From Perilla frutescens (Eukaryota; Streptophyta; Magnoliopsida; Lamiales; Lamiaceae), in NCBI GenBank assembly GCA_026008535.1, contig BRKX01000002.1:72251380-72315379 (forward strand): a DNA stretch of 64,000 nt. The letters run 5' to 3'. The notes below the pieces were generated by a model. That model worked only from the letters and a program-made list of their open reading frames with translations. It did not search any database and was not told the origin of the DNA. Positions 12,142 to 26,400 of this stretch are shown here, piece after piece. A program made the translations under genes and the position numbers. How positions within the stretch are numbered: the stretch's first letter is position 1; each line of letters begins with the position of its first letter.

Positions 12142-15100
12142 TTATAAATCCAGCAGGAAATAGTATGCTAATCCAATTGGAACTGCTATGAGCAAACCAA
12201 ATATAACCCTGCAGGAAAAAAGAAACAGTTTTTGAAATTTATATAGTTTTCTTAGCCATTAATTATTACTGAAAATATTGAATACCCTGTGCTCAGTATG
12301 GCTGGATGTAGATTATACTCCTTTGCAAATACAAATGGAACTATTCCCTGAGGGAGAGCTGCCTGCGTCATGTTAGCAATGCTTGCATTAAGTTTTAACA
12401 TTAAATAAAGAATAATTATTAAATACTGATACGATAAGAGACAGTGCTACTTACAAACCTGTACAATTGCAACTTTGAGCAATGTTCCTCGCAATCCAAG
12501 TGTTAATGAGGGCACAGCCATGAGGAATGGGCCGGCTAAAAACTTCATCGCCATGGCTAATACTGCTTTTCGAGTACCACAGGCTATCACTCTTGGTTGT
12601 GATGCCATGAAGAGGCCTACCAAGCAATAAATTAAAGAGGTGGAAGGAAATCCCTTTTATCTATAAATACACACACACACACACATATGAATGTATATGA
12701 ACTGCATATGTGAGAAGTAAAACTTGAAAGTGTACCTAAGCTGAACATCGCCATCCCAAGTCCTCCATCTGACAATAGTGTAACTGAATTTTCTATAATT
12801 TTAGGCAATTTTACTGCCCACCTGCACCCATTTCACAATCATAAAGTGAGGCTCAGAATTGATCCATGGTGTTCTGGTATAAAGTGTTTTTTTTTCATTG
12901 ATGACGAAATGTCAAACCTAATATTCTGTATTTTTGTTAGTTTTAAAATTGAGTCCTACTACCATGAACAACTCTGTTGCCTTCAAAGCAATCTACTTGG
13001 CCTATTTATGCACTGAGCAAAATGGTAGACCCTTGTTAATGATTCACAACTTCAGCTAACCAACTGCTGGGGTTCTGTAGTTTCAATCTCAGAAGAATGT
13101 GTTTTTTTTTCCTAGCAAAACCACCTAGTGTATCTGTGTATGGCCAGGCGATCTGGTGCTCATATCAATTGCACCCTAGGCCCATTTTTCCCACACTAGG
13201 CCAAGTCACTCAAATTCTTATTACCTCTAATCATTGTTGCATCCAACTCTTTACTACCAATCATTTACGACAATAAATATGAGTGATAATGCTTGTATTA
13301 CCTGAAATGTATGCATGCCCATGTAATGCCTACAAAGGTGGCATAAGTATTGGGATTTCTGATAAGCTTTTTTCCTACTGTCGAAAGAATGATTTTTATG
13401 TTTCTTTTCTTCTGATTTGTGATTCCTTCGTCTTCTTTGTCTCCATTCATTGCTTCTAATCCTCGTGGGCTCTCCACTGTTCCTTCAAAGAGATAATTAA
13501 TACATCTTTTGAATCAAAATAAATGAAGGAAAAACAGCAGAACCATATAATCTATTCACTTTAGTGACATTCATGCATCATTAAATTGTTTAGTTTCTGG
13601 CCTAGAAAAACATAAAAATGGAAAGATGATTCCACCAATCTCATGTCAAAGCTATAATCTTAGGTAAAATTGAAAATGTTACAAATATTACAGGTGGACT
13701 TGGATAGGTAGGACCCTTTGTTACATGCTAATCAATCTTAGTGGATGTAGCATCACAATATATCAACTACCACAAACTTTACGGATGGAGCCTTTTTTCT
13801 TTTTGTGTGTTTTCATTTCCATTTTTCTTCCTTGTCCCATACGATAGAGATTGAGACCACTAGACCTGTTATTATATTCCCAGCTTGCTTAGGCACGTCT
13901 GCTGTAATTGTCCCTCTCTTGGAAGAGAGACAATTGGGAGACTGGGATGAAAAGATAGAGCCTTATATTATTGGGTTGAGAACTGGGAAAAATCGAAGTG
14001 AAAACTTATAGTCCATTACATTTGTAAAAATGCTTTAGTTTAGTTTTTAAACATTATTGCAAGTGACAGATTTGATCACCTGTCTTCTCTTTAGGAGGGA
14101 CACCAGTCTCCAAATTATTTGGTGCAAGATTATTGTCACATTTAGTAAAAGGATTTTGCCATGTTTCTATATCCTAAATGAAGATTTGCTGTTCATGGAT
14201 AAAGGAATTCATGTTTGGGGAATCAGCAAGAGGACCACCTTTTTAGCTGTCTGTTTATAGGAAGGGATTACATGGGTCGCGCACAATCATGCAGCTGCAG
14301 ATCTAATGGTTATAACAAAGGAGGCTATCTGTCACCGAGCCTATGCTACATGGGCTGCATAGTCAATTAATAGTGGTTGAGGCTTGATTTTCTGCTTTTA
14401 TTCAGAGCTATACCCATTTCTGTTTGTGCTAATTTATTCCTTGTGTTGTATTTGCTTGTTTTTCTGTTTATTGATTATTTTCTTCAAGACTATAAAGAAT
14501 GAGATTTTTTATCTGAAATGAAATCAACCAAGAAATTTGTAGGCACGGTAGGTCTAGTTCTTAATATGTGTGTGAATGCTAATAACAGTGGGAGAAGCAA
14601 ATCTCAAAGTAGTAGGGCCCAAAAAATTAGCAGTATTTAAGAATGGATAAATTTACATAACTAGCTATTTATTTAGAATTTCACTGTTTTTCAACTTACA
14701 AGTTCTGAAGGAGGGAACATGTAATAGAAGCTAGACAAGTATAAAAGTCAAACATTCATACCTGTTACTTCTGAAGATGATGTTGCACTGATGGATTCCT
14801 CTGTAGCATTAATCTCAAAAAGAATTAACAGAAGGTTGTACCAAATAAGGCTTTGTAGCACAACTATCTGGCCCAAGAGTGTTGCTGCGTCTTTCCCGTA
14901 CATAGCCTCTATTAGCGGGAGTCCTAATATTAATGTATTAGGTAATGTCGACAATGAAAGACCTGTTATCACCCAACTCAGGCTTCCTCTGGATCTTATT
15001 TTGGCAATTGCTGCCAGTATGATGAGAGCAAGAAGCTTTTGGAGGAAATCGGCAGATACTAGTTTCAGGTTCATTTTATAAGGATTGTTTGATGAAATTA

Positions 15101-15272
15101 CCTTGAAAGATAAAAGGGGAATTGAAAAATTTGCTACAAATTTGTTGACGCCGGCGCACTGATCTGTTGTGAAAAGTTTCCACCATTTTATTGACAGGTA
15201 GGCTGCGAGCATGGCAACGTATAGGGGGATAATTGCAGCAATAACATGATAGACATCAGTTAGGGTTATCAT
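12142..15272 (-). CDS. PIN8: short PIN auxin efflux carrier, PIN8-like
   Basis: Auxin transporter of the PIN family. Exons on the minus strand: 14762..15272, 13302..13476, 12736..12821, 12459..12616, 12286..12362 and 12142..12208; together 1,074 nt, 357 aa. The N-terminal half (residues 1-155) has five predicted membrane helices with QCAGVNKFVANFSIPLLSF, NNPYKMN, STLPNTLILGLPLIEAMYG and QIVVLQSLIWYN. The hydrophilic loop is only about 55 residues, then NPNTYA at 211-216 and the C-terminal helices with SDGGLGMAMFSLGLFM, AALPQGIVPFVFAKEYN and STGVIFG. Long PINs have loops of 200-300 residues, so this is the short, ER-associated class (PIN5/PIN8). The sequence and the VDAC/pectate-lyase neighbours favour PIN8, which is pollen-expressed in Arabidopsis and shapes intracellular auxin balance. 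Intron 1 is 1.3 kb. Confidence 0.93.
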
Positions 15273-18200
15273 TGCTTTTATTGGTTGGAAGTGGTAATTG
15301 CTGCCTTTGCATGCTTTGGAGACATTTGTGATTGAGGCTTTATATGCTTATGTTGATGCGATGCCTGATTATTGAAGGAAAAGGTGGCAGATTACCTCTT
15401 TTCAGAGAATCTTCCTCAGGTGATATTTCATATGCATCATCTGCACAAGCTTCTTTGGAGTTATAACTTTCTCATTCTGTCATTAATCATCTTAATAGAG
15501 CTTATCTGAAATTAATTTTATTGATTAACAGTTTATTGCAATCATCCTGATTCATAAAGTTGATTCCAGTTTTCTTCTTGTGGTTATATCCTTTCTGCCT
15601 TATTCGTTTAAAGCCTAATAAACCTAGATTATAGGTGTAGATGTGGAATACTGTAAAGGAAAAAAAACAAATTCCTTGTTTGGTGAATGTTCTCCTTAGT
15701 TTTACTTTTCTTTTCAATTTTACTAACTAATACATTATCTAACAATATGTTTTGTTTTTAGAGTGGGTTTCTTCTTACCCCTTCTTTCTTGCCAAAACTA
15801 CTTAAACATTTACTATTTACCCTTGCTATAAAATCATCATCTGTTAAATTGACCCTTAATCTCGAATATCTGTGGCAGACCTTCTGAGGACGCGGGGTGG
15901 AGGAATAAAGAAGTGCATTGCAAGAGAAGTAAGTTAAGTCTTGAGTAACAACTACAGTGAAGAAAGAATTTTTGCTATTTATGTTAAAAGTTTGAGAATA
16001 AGTGTCGTGGAGAACTGCTTTCTAAAGTTTGAAATTTTGCCAGAAAAGTCTTGGCGTTTCTTCTTCAAGCTCCCTTTTCTTTATTTTTATTTTTCTTAAT
16101 TAAAATTTTTGTGATTATATGTTGATTATTGATCATCTCATGGGTCGTAACTCGTAACCCCCCCACCCCCACTTCCACTTGGGTTTGGACCAAGGCTTGG
16201 AATTTTGTAAAGGAAGTGAATCTATCCGATCACTCGGCCTAGGTTGCTGTTGGTGTAGACAGGTCTCAATTTGTGGGCCATCGGCAAGAAATTCAGCTCA
16301 ATTGGATTAAAATGCTGCAAATTTGTTCGAATTCTGCAATATGCTTTTGGAGACAAACAAGGTACTCATACACTGATCAGACATATAGGACCATTATTTT
16401 TTCATTTATTCTTGTTTTTATTCCATAGGAACAAAGAACGCAGAGGATCCATGGCCACTTTTTTCCTTTTAAAAAAATAATATTGAAATCAGTTATGATT
16501 TTTTGCAGGAATGATGTTATTTATCATGCTCATTATATGCTTCACCACGCTGTCATTTCTCTGATTTTGATGACAGATGGAATAATTCGAGTCCTCTGTC
16601 GCAAAATGGCATATACTGAGGTAATAAGGAAACATAAATTGAAAATATCAAATCTAACAAAATGCACGATAAAAAGAACATGCACATATATATATATATA
16701 TTATTTATCAATAGCGTTTTATCTTTAATTTCAACATTATTTATAGTATCGAAATAAAAAGATAGAATATTAATCAGCAATCAAGAACCCAATTGCCTAC
16801 GCGTGTGTTTTCTTCGCCTTTTATTTTTCTCTCTGTATATTTTGTTTCCCTTTGTTTAATGGCTGGCCATGAAACATCATTTCACTTTTGTTAAAAGCAA
16901 AAAAAGTGATACCGAATTTAAACTCGTTAACTTTATTTTCCAACGATAAAGATCTAGGGTATATTTATACAGTCTTCGGAAGCATAAGCATTTTTTTTTT
17001 CAAACATTTTGAGCAGAATGTTAGAAAGAAATGGTATTAAGATCGTGTTTTTCAATCTTGTGTTGTTGGTACTAATATTCTCATTCAATCTTTATGCAAA
17101 AATAAAGATAATATATCTTGAATCCTTGATACTCTGTATACATGTGACATATTATCTACATGAATAAAAACGAAGCACTAGTAAGATCCGGAATTCACAA
17201 CAATAAAAATGCATAGAAAATTCGACTTGAATGAAAAAAGAAATAGACCATGTTTGAGATGAAGAGAAGAGTAAAACGAAATGTATGTTTCTCTGTGAAA
17301 ATGAAAACAAACAGAGCTTTGAAGTTTGTGGAGAACAGGGCTGTGAATTCTTTGTACACCCAATTTTCTCATGTTAATTTTCTAATTTAAAAACCCTGTA
17401 TTTTTTTTTTTTTTGAAAATCTATTTGCACAATTTTGACATTAGTTTTTTACGTGTTTACCTGAACTTCCACCAGTAAAAGGAAACAGAAATAATAACAT
17501 ACGTGGTATGCATATACGTTATTATACTCAGAAGAAAGGAATATTTTACTTCTGTCTTGTCTTTGGATGTCTGACCACCTTTTCTTAGGCTCTCTTTTAA
17601 TTATCATAATGTATAGTTATCTAATAATCCTAAGAAAAATTCCCATCAAAAAATGTTAATCCTAAGGATTTAGCTTAAGATTAGCACATTCGTTATTATC
17701 TTTTCATAAAAGGTGTCTCTACTGGCAAGAATGAGGACTCACCTCTCCTGCTGCCGACCTACATAATTTTTATGAAAAATAAAATAATTTTGGGTACTAA
17801 TAATTTCCAATTTATAAGTATATGTGGTTTTTATTTTTTAACCATTAGAGTGCATGAAATAATCCAAGCAACGTTACATTGATACACTAGAGAGAGTCTT
17901 TGGTTTCATTTCGGTTCCAATTCTCAATTTCCAGTTCACAATATTTTTAGCGTGGTTTATGAAGTTATCTTGGGGTTTGAATTTTTTTTAAGTGTAACAT
18001 AGAATAAATTCTAGAAAGAAATATTTGAAAATTAAATCAACCTAGTATCATGACCTTTTTTTTATCTCCTATATGAGAATAATTTAGATGATAAAATTGC
18101 TCCGACTAATCGAAGCCGAGGATCCTAGACTACGTCAACGAGGGATTTCAAAATCGGGAAGCAAAGTTCAAGAAATTAAAAAAAAAAAAAAAAAGAGCTA

Positions 18201-18997
18201 TTCTACCCTAATCTTATTATAGATATATAAAATCTGCAGAACCACGAATATAATTTAATTAATAGAATCCAATACACTTCCTCAAACTTGCGAAGGTAAT
18301 TGCTCTGATTATTTATGCAATTAGATGATCATCGCGAATTATTGCATTACGTAAAGTAAATATAATGAAACGGGTGATGAAGGGGACATTAAGAAACAAG
18401 AATATAATTTCGATAATTAATTTGTACGTTTTTGTTTGGTCAAATTGATTCAATTGAATTTTATTCTTTAATCATTAATAGAATATTTTATGAACTTGTT
18501 AAAATTTTGCCGATTTAGAAATCATGAGTTTTTTTTTTCCTACGAGATATCCCGTTTGCAGTTGATGATATATTGATATACATTCGGCTCCACGATTATC
18601 ATCTTTGTGTCTAATTAAAATACAAGATATTTCAATCAAAAGAAAACAAATTAATATTATTTCTCGTTCTCAACTTCTTTTTGCATTTCTTTTTTCTTAA
18701 AACTAAATAAACTATCAACCCGGGAATTCTAATTTTGAAGGCATATATTGTTCCCATCTAGATTAATAATAATATTGTTTTAGTATTTAATGGAACTTAT
18801 CCTTTTTTTGTAAGTTAGAACACTTATAATAAGAAAAAATCGTACCATTCTATATTAATATTAATTAAAGTATATTTATTATCGTAAATCATTAACTAAA
18901 ACACATTGCAACATATTCATAATTTATATTGCACAGAATTGAATGTATTTATAACTGGTTTAGGAAGAAAAGAATGTACTTATGTACGTAGTTATTA

Positions 18998-19466
18998 CTC
19001 CCTCCGTCCCGATTATATAGTCCACATTTCTATTTTGAGGTGTCCCGATTATATAGTTCAATTACTATAAGTAGTGTTATTTTTAATAGGAATTTACAAT
19101 TATACCCTTATTACGTTTTGGAAATTAAAAAAATTAAACATTTAAATTTGTGAAAATTATAAATCTTAAATGTTATTTTTTCAAAAAAAGAGGAACATTA
19201 ATTAATTAAAATTGACCAACTTAATTAATTTGCATGTACTTGAATTTGATCAATTCTATTGATATTCATTGTATTTGCACTTCATTAATTGTATATTTTC
19301 TTTATTTCAAAAATTTAATACACTAAAATTAAGCTAAAATTTAAGTTTTATTAATTTTCATTAAATAAGGTTAAAGTTGGAAGTTTAGCTTTTATTTCTT
19401 GTTTTCATAAATATTTTTAATCTACGTGTGAATAGAAAATGTACTATATAATCGGGACGGAGGGAG
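18998..19466. mobile_element. Stowaway/mariner-type MITE, 469 bp
   Basis: The left terminus CTCCCTCCGTCCCGATTATA and right terminus TATAATCGGGACGGAGGGAG are inverted complements, flanked by TA at 18996..18997 and 19467..19468. The CTCCCTCCGTCCC terminus is the textbook Stowaway end. The interior is AT-rich and non-coding. The ends are far better conserved than in the 6265 copy, so insertion was probably more recent. Confidence 0.9.
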
Positions 19467-20195
19467 TATAATTGAATGAGTAGCAATATGCGATCCTCTA
19501 GTCCAAATTGTGTGTCACATTCATTGCGCAAACATCCAAATTGCGTAGTTTTAATAATATTTTCATAAAAATAAAGTTTATTATATTATAACTAATCATC
19601 ATAATTAATATCTATTGCTAAGAACTAAATTTTTTAAAAATTATATATTCTAAATTTGAAATAATAAACCCTAAAAATCAATTATATTAACTAAAAAATA
19701 ACAATTAAATGCTAAAAAATAATTATAAACCATAACTAGGTGGAATAAACCGTAAATTAATAATAATATAAAATTAATATACTAAATCAAAATAAATAAA
19801 AATTGAAGAAAAAAATGGAAGAAAAACTTATAATAACTTTAATATTTGTAACACAATTGACACACACAATATGTAGGAATTCATCTATAGTTGATTACAA
19901 TACCATGCATATATATTAATTTATAATCAATTGAAAGTTAGCCTACTCATTGCATTCATAAGGTCCTCCCAAATATTTGCATATGCAAATTATCAACAAT
20001 AAATTTGAAAACCACCAAAACAAATAAAACGGCAATATAATTACATTATACATGGACGCCGACTAACTAGAAAATTAATAGTAATACACACGAGATCATA
20101 TCTTTTAGCTATTTAATTACCACATGAAAAATAGGGTTAATGTTGAACCACATGAATCAAGTGGTTACCCCTAGTTTTCGCACATGGGACTCTAC

Positions 20196-20204
20196 TATAT
20201 AAAA
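20196..20204 (+). promoter_or_regulatory. TATA box of the pectate lyase gene
   Basis: TATATAAAA lies 189 bp before the start codon in the context CTCTACTATATAAAAAACAC. That would place transcription start near 20,230 and give a 5' UTR of about 160 nt. Called from consensus and position only. Confidence 0.5.
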
Positions 20205-20392
20205 AACACTCTTACAACATTAAACATCAATAAACCATTCCAGAATTTGTATGTTCTGGTTTCCGCCAATAAAACGGTCTGGAACCCAAAATAATATATT
20301 ATAAGGGTTCCATGCACCTCCGACCGTTATTATTCAACAACAACAAAAAAAAATAAAATATTTGTGAATAAATATATAGTGCTACAATATCT

Positions 20393-21931
20393 ATGAAGAT
20401 GGAAAGAGCTGAATTATATTCGTTCTCCATCATCTTGATCTTCGCTTTTGCTTCCACTCTTCTTCCTTCCTCGACTGCCAACATCGCCGTTTACGACGAG
20501 TATTGGCAGAAGAGAGCTGCCGAAGCTTGGAACCGTACGTTGGACACTTACGAACCCATCCCTGCTAAAGTCGTCAGTCATTTGAATCTGCATACCAGCA
20601 GGTTCGAGAAAGATTAATTTCCTGTTACATTCTCCGTGTCTTTTAATTTCATGCAATATATATAAATGTTACAACATGCACATTGCATAGGGCTCTTAAG
20701 GAAATCAAGAATGGTTCCAATGGCACGAGGAGGCAGCTGGCGCACGGGTACCAAGGCCCGTGCATGGCCACGAACCCCATCGACCGGTGCTGGCGGTGCG
20801 ACCCGAACTGGTCCAACAACCGGTTCAGGCTAGCCGACTGCGTCCTGGGGTTCGGGTACAAGGCGAAGGGCGGGAAGAACGGCAAGATCTACGTGGTCTC
20901 CGACTCCTCCGACAACGACATGGTGAACCCTAAGCCGGGGACGCTCCGGCACGCCGTTATCCAGAAGGAGCCGCTGTGGATCATCTTCGACCGGAGCATG
21001 GTGATCAGGCTGAACCAGGAGCTGATCATGACCAGCGACAAGACCATCGACGCCCGCGGCGCCTCCATCCACATCGCTCACGGCGCCGGAATCACCATCC
21101 AGTTCGTGAGGAACGTCATCATCCACGGCCTCAAGATCCACAACATCGTTCCCGGCTCCGGCGGCCTCATCAGGGACTCCGTGGACCACTATGGCTTCAG
21201 AAGCCGCAGCGACGGCGACGGCATCTCCATCTTCGGATCACAGGACATCTGGATCGATCACGTATCCATGAAACAGTGCAGCGATGGGTTGATTGATGTC
21301 ATCTATGGGTCCAGTGGGATCACCATCTCCAATGGTCACTTCACTGATCACAATGAGGTCATGCTGTTCGGTGCGAGCGATGCACATTCACAAGACAAGA
21401 ACATGCAAATCACGGTGGCGTTCAACCACTTCGGCAAGAGATTGGTGCAGAGAATGCCCAGGTGTAGATGGGGTTACATCCACGTCGTCAACAACGACTA
21501 CACACACTGGAACATGTACGCTATTGGTGGAAGCATGAACCCTACCATCATCAGCCAGGGCAACAGATACATTGCTCCTCCCAATAACGGCTATGCCAAG
21601 GAGGTATATATATATATATATACAACTATATAAGAGACGATCGATCCTCTATTCCAAAATTGTATTTGATGAATAATATTGCTGCATATATATATGCATG
21701 CAGGTAACGAAGAGGGAGTACTCACCGGAGTCGGTGTGGGCGTCGTGGACATGGAGGTCGCAGGGAGACATTTTCTTGAGAGGGGCGTTCTTCGTGGAAT
21801 CGGGCGATGTCAATTACATGTCGAAGCACCCGCAGCTCTACGACTTGATCGAGCCGGCGTCAGCTCAGACCGTTGCGGAGATCACTAAATTTGCAGGAGC
21901 ACTTGGTTGTAAAGTGGGAAAACCTTGCTAG
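20393..21931 (+). CDS. secreted pectate lyase (PL family 1)
   Basis: Cleaves de-esterified pectin in the cell wall by calcium-dependent beta-elimination. Exons 20393..20601, 20691..21603 and 21704..21931 join in frame to 449 aa. Residues 1-29 form a signal peptide (hydrophobic SIILIFAFASTLL, cleavage after about SSTA). A plant pectate-lyase N-terminal region follows, then NPIDRCWRCDPNW (about 101-110), LADCVLGFGY, SDGDGISIFG, WIDHVS (257-262), DHNEVMLFGASDAHSQDK, QRMPRCRWGY (323-332, containing the catalytic arginine region), VVNNDYTHWNMYAIGGS and the C-terminal GALGCKVGKPC. A second ATG lies two codons in. Exon 2 is strikingly GC-rich up to about 21,290, then returns towards the local composition. 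Gene order suggests the counterpart of Arabidopsis At5g15110, a pollen-expressed member. Confidence 0.95.
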
Positions 21932-23491
21932 AAATATTGAATATTATTGTACCCTCGATCACCTCCCCCATTTTTTATTTTTTTTTGTTTATACATGGCT
22001 TAATTGTTTATTCAGGATGATCATCAAAGAATTACTGCATTAAATATAAATATAAATTGATGATGATTGTGAAGAAGACACCAACAAAAACAAAGCTGTG
22101 TGTGTGTGTGTGTGTGTGTTTTGTTTTCTTCTCAATTTGGTTCATTGAATTTCAGTAGTAGGAGTATCTTTAATCATTAATAGGAGACCTTTATATGTAA
22201 TTGTTATAATTTTGCCTTATTGAAAATCAAGAATTTTATTATATTGCTACGAGATATTCTAGTTCCTACTGTATTTTGATGATATACACATATTCGGCTC
22301 CACGGTTTTCATCTGTCTCCAATTAAAATGAAAGAACTCCGAAGTAAATTAAATCAAGATTATTTCTCATACTCAAATAATTCTTTTATTTATTGAAAAA
22401 ATCATACTGCAATTTGTTTCTCTTTTAAAGGATCATGTTCAATAAAACTCCTATAATTAAATTAGTAAGGCAGCGTCGAAAATTAATTAATTAAATAAAA
22501 TAAGTTGCAATATATATTAATAATTAATAATGTATTGTTTAAAAAAAACAAAAATTAATAATGTATATTTATAATTGGTTTAGTTGCAATTTAATGGGTA
22601 TAAATCTAACTCGTTGATTAGATATTTACACTTTTTTCTTTATTAATTAGTGGACTACGAATTAATCACGAGTTGCTTAATTACAGTTTCCACGTTCCTA
22701 TTTGATATTTGATATTTCTAATTAATATGTGAATGAAAATTGAAAAGCGTCGTTTATATCACATCTGTATATGAAATAATACTGTTACACATTTATTTTT
22801 ATGAAAATATTAAAACGAATTCAATAATTTAAACTGTTACAATTTTTTTTTTCTGTTACACACGTTTATATCACATCTGCTACACATTGATATTTCTAAT
22901 TAATACTCCCTCCCATAAGCATCATTTTGGATGAATGAAAAAAATGTAAAATTTTCATGTGTAAGATGACACTTTGTAACACAAAATTAAAATGCTAGAA
23001 TGAGACTTATTATGAAACGAAAGAAGTATAGTTTTTCATTTAGTGCACCTTTCTGAAATTTAATTATTTTTTTATTTATTTCACAATAAGAGATGCACAA
23101 TCCAATTATAAACTTTTACCTTTTAAATTAAAAAAAAAAAGTTACTGTCACAGAATAAAAAAGAAAAAGTAATTTAAGTGACAACTAAAAAAAAGGAAAC
23201 AAAATTAAAATGACCCTACAGATTAAAAAGTAAAGTAGAATGAAGAAAAATAACAAAAATGAAAAATAGTTGATGAGTTGTAGTATATACCTGTAGCTTT
23301 AAAAGCACAACAGTTAAGAGAACCAATACATAACCACATGATACAGCATCATATACATAGTATCTCCCTCATCATCATCAGCATAACATTTGTAACAAGA
23401 AAAAAGCATCTCATCTATCTGAACTACAAACACTCAAGATTATGAGCTCAACAACATTCTGAGCCCTTGACAGTTTTTCGATGAAATCCTC
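21932..23491. other. gene-free stretch, convergent 3' ends
   Basis: Lies between the 3' ends of the pectate lyase (plus) and SSRP1 (minus). Contains a (TG)n microsatellite at 22097..22119, a degenerate MITE at 22906..23026, and AT-rich sequence. No coding exon seen. Confidence 0.6.
22906..23026. mobile_element. possible degenerate Stowaway-like MITE
   Basis: CTCCCTCCCATAAGCATCAT on the left is roughly complementary to ATTATGAAACGAAAGAAG on the right, with TA on both sides (22904..22905 and 23027..23028). At 121 bp and with poor inverted repeats it could be a decayed or internally deleted copy. Confidence 0.38.
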
Positions 23492-26400
23492 CTAAGCACC
23501 ATCGGATTCATCTGCTGAATCAACATCCATAAGCTGTGGATTCTTATAGCCACTAATCTCATCACTGTACCGTTTCTTGTCTACTCGGGCTTTTGCTTCG
23601 TAAGGAGCCTTCTCCTCCGCTGCAAGAATCAAACAGCATCGGCATTGTGACTTGTAAGAAGGAATGCTGTAGCACAGCTTGCAAACAGAAATTGGAATTA
23701 GTGAATACCTGTCAATTTATTCCATCTATCCCCGAGCTCTTTTCCAACCTCTGTAAATGAAATTCCTGGATTGCTCTTCTTCACATTCTGTACCCAAGAA
23801 TTGCATAAAAATTGAGTTAAGGGCACTCCGAATTGACTGATAGGTCAAACGGGGGTAGCGTTCAAGAGTTGACGTGATTCATGAGAATGCACCATCGACA
23901 AATGCTTAAGCAAATTGTGTATATAGGCAATACAAACCTCTCTTTCTGTTTGAGAGAAAAACATAAAGGCACTCATTGCTCTTTTTGGGGCATTTGGATC
24001 TTTTTTCTTCTTTGGTCTCTTCTTCTTTCCATCATCGTCGCTCTCTTTGGTCCTTTTCCTACTTGATGATGTTTTCACAGCAGAAGGTTCTTTCTTGGGT
24101 TTCTTTTTCATTATTGCCTAGACCATCATATATCGGCATCAGCTCCATGTATAATATTGAAATACAAATATGTATATAATAGGCTCAGAAATATCACCTC
24201 TTTCTCACCCCCACTATCACTGGCATCAGAATCTTCTCCCCCGGAATCATCAGTGGGAGAGCCTCCATCATCTTTATCGATAACAAAATCCTCATCCTGT
24301 AAATTCAGTTTGTGCATTAAGCGATGAGTAACAAACTCCCTCAGCATTTAATTACAGTTGGTAGTTGCATTTTGAATTATCTGGTGCATGCATGAACAAA
24401 TTTAGAATCACAGGAGAAAGAAAATAGTAACAGCACCTCCTCATCACTCTCCTCTCCGATAACTTCGTTCCTGATTCTATTAAGATGTGGATCAACAATT
24501 TCATCAATATCCCTCTGTATATCAACAACTCCAGGAATAGGCTGGACTCCTGCTGCATTGAAATTCATAATCTTCAAACCTTTCTCCCTGAAACAGCATA
24601 ATATCAGTCCCAAGTTATTTTCTGGAGAAATTCAATCAGAAAATAAGAAAGTAACAAGCAAGAGGCACTTACTGGACAAATTGGAAGAGATTAGAGTATT
24701 CATTTCTCTGAATATTTCTGAAAAGGTGCTCCTGCTCAGTCTTAAGTCTGACGAGAAAATCAAAATAATGCATATTTGAACCTCCAGCAGTATGCCTCTC
24801 AAACTCCACATAGTCAATCTAAAATGTTTTAAAAAAATACTCAGGTGTCATTGCGTCTACAAATGGTAAACAAAAGTAAACCTACAGAATCCCAAAACAT
24901 AACTTGATACCGTACCTCCTCATGAAGAATTAGAGTGGGTGGTTTGGGTAAAAAGAAAAAGCTCTTTTCGAGTGGATAAAGAACTCCATCTTCAGCTTTG
25001 AGTGATGACTTGACAGCATAACCGTCCTGGCTACTACGAAATTTTCCTGGTTTAGTGACTTTGGCACCAGACAAACCACGCAAAATAGTAATGAAGACCT
25101 CATGGATGAGTCCCTGAAATTCAAAGAAAATGATAATTCAAGACATATTCTTTCTCTCAGCTTTCCAAGCAGAGAAATGGAAGCCACCCATAGTGGAGAA
25201 TCTAGTAAAGGTGAAATAAAGCTTTTGAGGCGAGAACATAAAACAAATGGTATGGACTACCTACTTTAGTAAGACTACTGTAAATAAAGCAGTTTGAAAT
25301 CCAGTGAATTATATTCAAGACTAAACTAATGCATCAATTCTTTACTAAATTATAGGTGATTACCTTGTGTTCTGGGTCAATCTTGTCTTTATACTTGGAA
25401 TTGTAAAGATCTTCATTCATCGATAAAGTGGTGTCCATAATAGCATCTGTCTCAAACTGCAGAGGAAACCAAAAAGGAAAATCTCAGAGATACTTAAACC
25501 AATCATCAAATTTTCATTTTTAATGAAAGAAACTACCTGTCAATTATTACCTGCATCACAATATGAGGGTACAAGGTTTGGCCCTTCCTAATTGGTGGAT
25601 CAAGAGTCACAATAACAAATGTATGAGGTTGGTTAAACTGCAGAAACAAAGATAATCAAGCATCAATAATGATTAATTTAATAGGTAATCTTATTTATAT
25701 TATTCGAGAAACAATGAATGCAATAGATACACTGGGTTTTCCAATATTATACAAATTCCATTCAAATAAAATTCAAGTAAGGTCAAAATAAGAACCTTAG
25801 GCAGCCAGAAAACACGAACGACACTGCTGTACTGAATTTTGAAGTCATTAGCTTGTCCTTGGAGACGCAAAAAGGAGAGATGAAGTTCAATGCTGTATCG
25901 TCCCCTATAAGATACATATGTCAGACAATCCCACAGCAGAGAGAAGTAACTGACAACGGGTCAACAACATTCACTACCCTCGTCTTTTTTTGGAGCATAA
26001 GCTAACATCAATCTAGAAAGTGGTGTAACCTACCTAGGAGTAAGTATGGCAATACCATCAAAAGTAACAACAGATTCTTCACCTCCTGCTCCAACATCTG
26101 CCATCGAAACAATCTTGTCTCGAAACACCTGCACAAAGGGCACATTCCTAATACCCAAAATTCTGAAAGATGCCCAACATATTCATAAGGAAATAATTAC
26201 CTGAGCAGAAGGTCGACTTTCATCCCCAACAAATTGAGTGTTCGAATTGGGTACGTGGAAACTTATTTCCATTAATGAATCTTTCTGTAGGAAAGTACAG
26301 ATTTATTATTTTTGCAAGAAATTAAAAAAAAAAAAATTGAAGTCAATCATGATTGAAAATTAACATAATAGACCTATGCAAGTATCACAAGAGATACAAT

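Larger units (their letters stand above)
15273..20392. other. gene-free stretch between PIN and pectate lyase
   Basis: Holds the divergent upstream regions of both genes. The part up to about 15,500 is probably PIN 5' UTR and promoter. A C-rich tract lies near 16,159, an (AT) tract near 16,688, and a 469-bp MITE at 18998..19466. No open frame here resembles a known protein. Confidence 0.55.

Noticed and set aside
20830..21538. Several open frames on both strands of pectate lyase exon 2 (119, 106, 81 codons)
   Set aside because: They are products of the GC-rich composition, which lacks stop codons. Only the pectate lyase frame has motifs and joins the other exons.
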